Source: Pseudomonadota bacterium (GTDB lineage Bacteria > Pseudomonadota > Alphaproteobacteria > Sphingomonadales > Sphingomonadaceae). From it: a stretch of DNA of 6,199 bases. The notes beneath the pieces are model-generated. The model had not been told where the DNA came from. It ran no database searches and saw nothing but the letters and a program-made list of their open reading frames with translations. This document shows positions 5,597 through 6,199 of the stretch, piece by piece. Within the stretch, counting starts at the first letter, position 1; each line of letters begins with the position of its first letter. The stretch covers positions 1-6,199 of the forward strand of contig JAEZIO010000078.1 in the NCBI GenBank assembly GCA_023436615.1, written 5' to 3'. Position numbers and translations under genes: made by a program.

Positions 5597-6199
5597 CTAT
5601 CCGGTGCACGTGGGCACCGAGACCTTCGGAGTGACATCGCTGGCGAGCGGCTGAACGGGGACCCTCGCCGCGCCGGGAGCGGTCGGCTCGGTGAGCCGGA
5701 ACGTCAATTCGACGGTCTGACCGGGCGGGATTGCCACCTGAGACTCGAAGGTCGGGTGGCCGCGTTCCGTGGCGCCGAAAACACGAGTCCGCTTGCCGTT
5801 GGCGAGAACGCTGATCACGTCCGCGCCCTTGGTCGTTAGAAGACGTACCGAGGTGAGCATCGTGCCCCGCGGAATGTCGCCTTGAAGCTCGGGAAAGAAG
5901 CCCAAGCGCCCGGCGGCATAGTCCGGCAGCCCTGTCGCATCCTTGAGGGTGTTGGTGAGTCGGATGGTCACGGTGGACTTGCGGGTATCGCCGTCACAAC
6001 CGTCGGCCACGTACTCGATCTGTCGGTCCAGGTAGTAGTCGAGCTTGTTGCCGCCGAGGTTGTTGATCACGACTTCCGCGTATGGGGCCGGGTCATCGGG
6101 AATGAGGTGGGCCAGCGGCGTCTGCTCGAGCAGCTTCTGGTCGTTCGGATCCGAACTCCAGACGGAGATGCGTCGCTCGCTGACCGCGCGTCCCAAGGC
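5597..6199 (-). CDS. DUF4012 domain protein, C-terminal part (cut by right window edge)
   Basis: The last 200 residues of a longer protein; the frame stays open to the right edge, so no start is present. The segment ERRISVWSSDP (about 9-19), then TPLAHLIPDD (27-36), and especially INNLGGNKLDYYLDR (45-59) match my recollection of the C-terminal portion of actinobacterial DUF4012 proteins, which are usually 550-650 residues with an N-terminal membrane helix and a large extracytoplasmic part. The remainder is beta-rich (STVTIRLTNTL at 75-85, then SQVAIPPGQTVELTFRL at 153-169), like an immunoglobulin or other beta-sandwich fold. Cysteines at 68 and 198 could form a disulfide, which fits export. 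It ends 171 bases before the Wzz/BY-kinase start. DUF4012 genes recur beside exopolysaccharide loci, but no activity is established to my knowledge. The domain match is from memory and the function is unknown. Confidence 0.8.
   Translation of the reverse strand, partial: ALGRAVSERRISVWSSDPNDQKLLEQTPLAHLIPDDPAPYAEVVINNLGGNKLDYYLDRQIEYVADGCDGDTRKSTVTIRLTNTLKDATGLPDYAAGRLGFFPELQGDIPRGTMLTSVRLLTTKGADVISVLANGKRTRVFGATERGHPTFESQVAIPPGQTVELTFRLTEPTAPGAARVPVQPLASDVTPKVSVPTCTG

Overview
The window is GC-rich and fully coding on the minus strand, with seven genes packed head to tail and cut by both window edges. It looks like the inside of a cell-surface polysaccharide (capsule, exopolysaccharide or cell-wall glycan) locus. 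High GC with GC-rich third codon positions, a Wzz domain fused to a BY-kinase in one protein, and a neighbouring DUF4012 protein point to an actinomycete. A member of Mycobacteriales (Mycobacterium, Rhodococcus, Gordonia or Nocardia type) is my best guess, but the genus cannot be fixed from the sequence alone.

In the direction of transcription (right to left) the order is: the C-terminal part of a DUF4012 protein (5597-6199, start off the right edge); a 171-base leader with a strong Shine-Dalgarno and an AT-rich inverted repeat; a fused Wzz/tyrosine-kinase polymerisation regulator (3893-5425); a family 2 glycosyltransferase (2921-3877); a CMP-sugar-synthetase-like cytidylyltransferase (2220-2894); a D-2-hydroxyacid dehydrogenase (1291-2223); an SDR oxidoreductase (569-1294); and the N-terminal part of a Wzx-type multi-pass flippase (1-549, end off the left edge).

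Together they read as a Wzx/Wzy-type assembly line. The cytidylyltransferase, dehydrogenase and SDR overlap by four bases each (ATGA, then GTGA) and form a translationally coupled cassette that probably makes and activates one unusual acidic residue as a CMP derivative. The glycosyltransferase just upstream may help build the repeat unit, the flippase would move the lipid-linked unit across the membrane, and the Wzz/BY-kinase would control chain length and export. DUF4012 proteins recur at such loci, but their function is unknown.

The most interesting feature is the cytidylyltransferase/2-hydroxyacid dehydrogenase/SDR cassette. No nonulosonate or Kdo synthase is visible in the window and the cytidylyltransferase has altered active-site motifs, so its substrate is open. 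No RNA genes, insertion sequences, CRISPR arrays or convincing terminators were seen.
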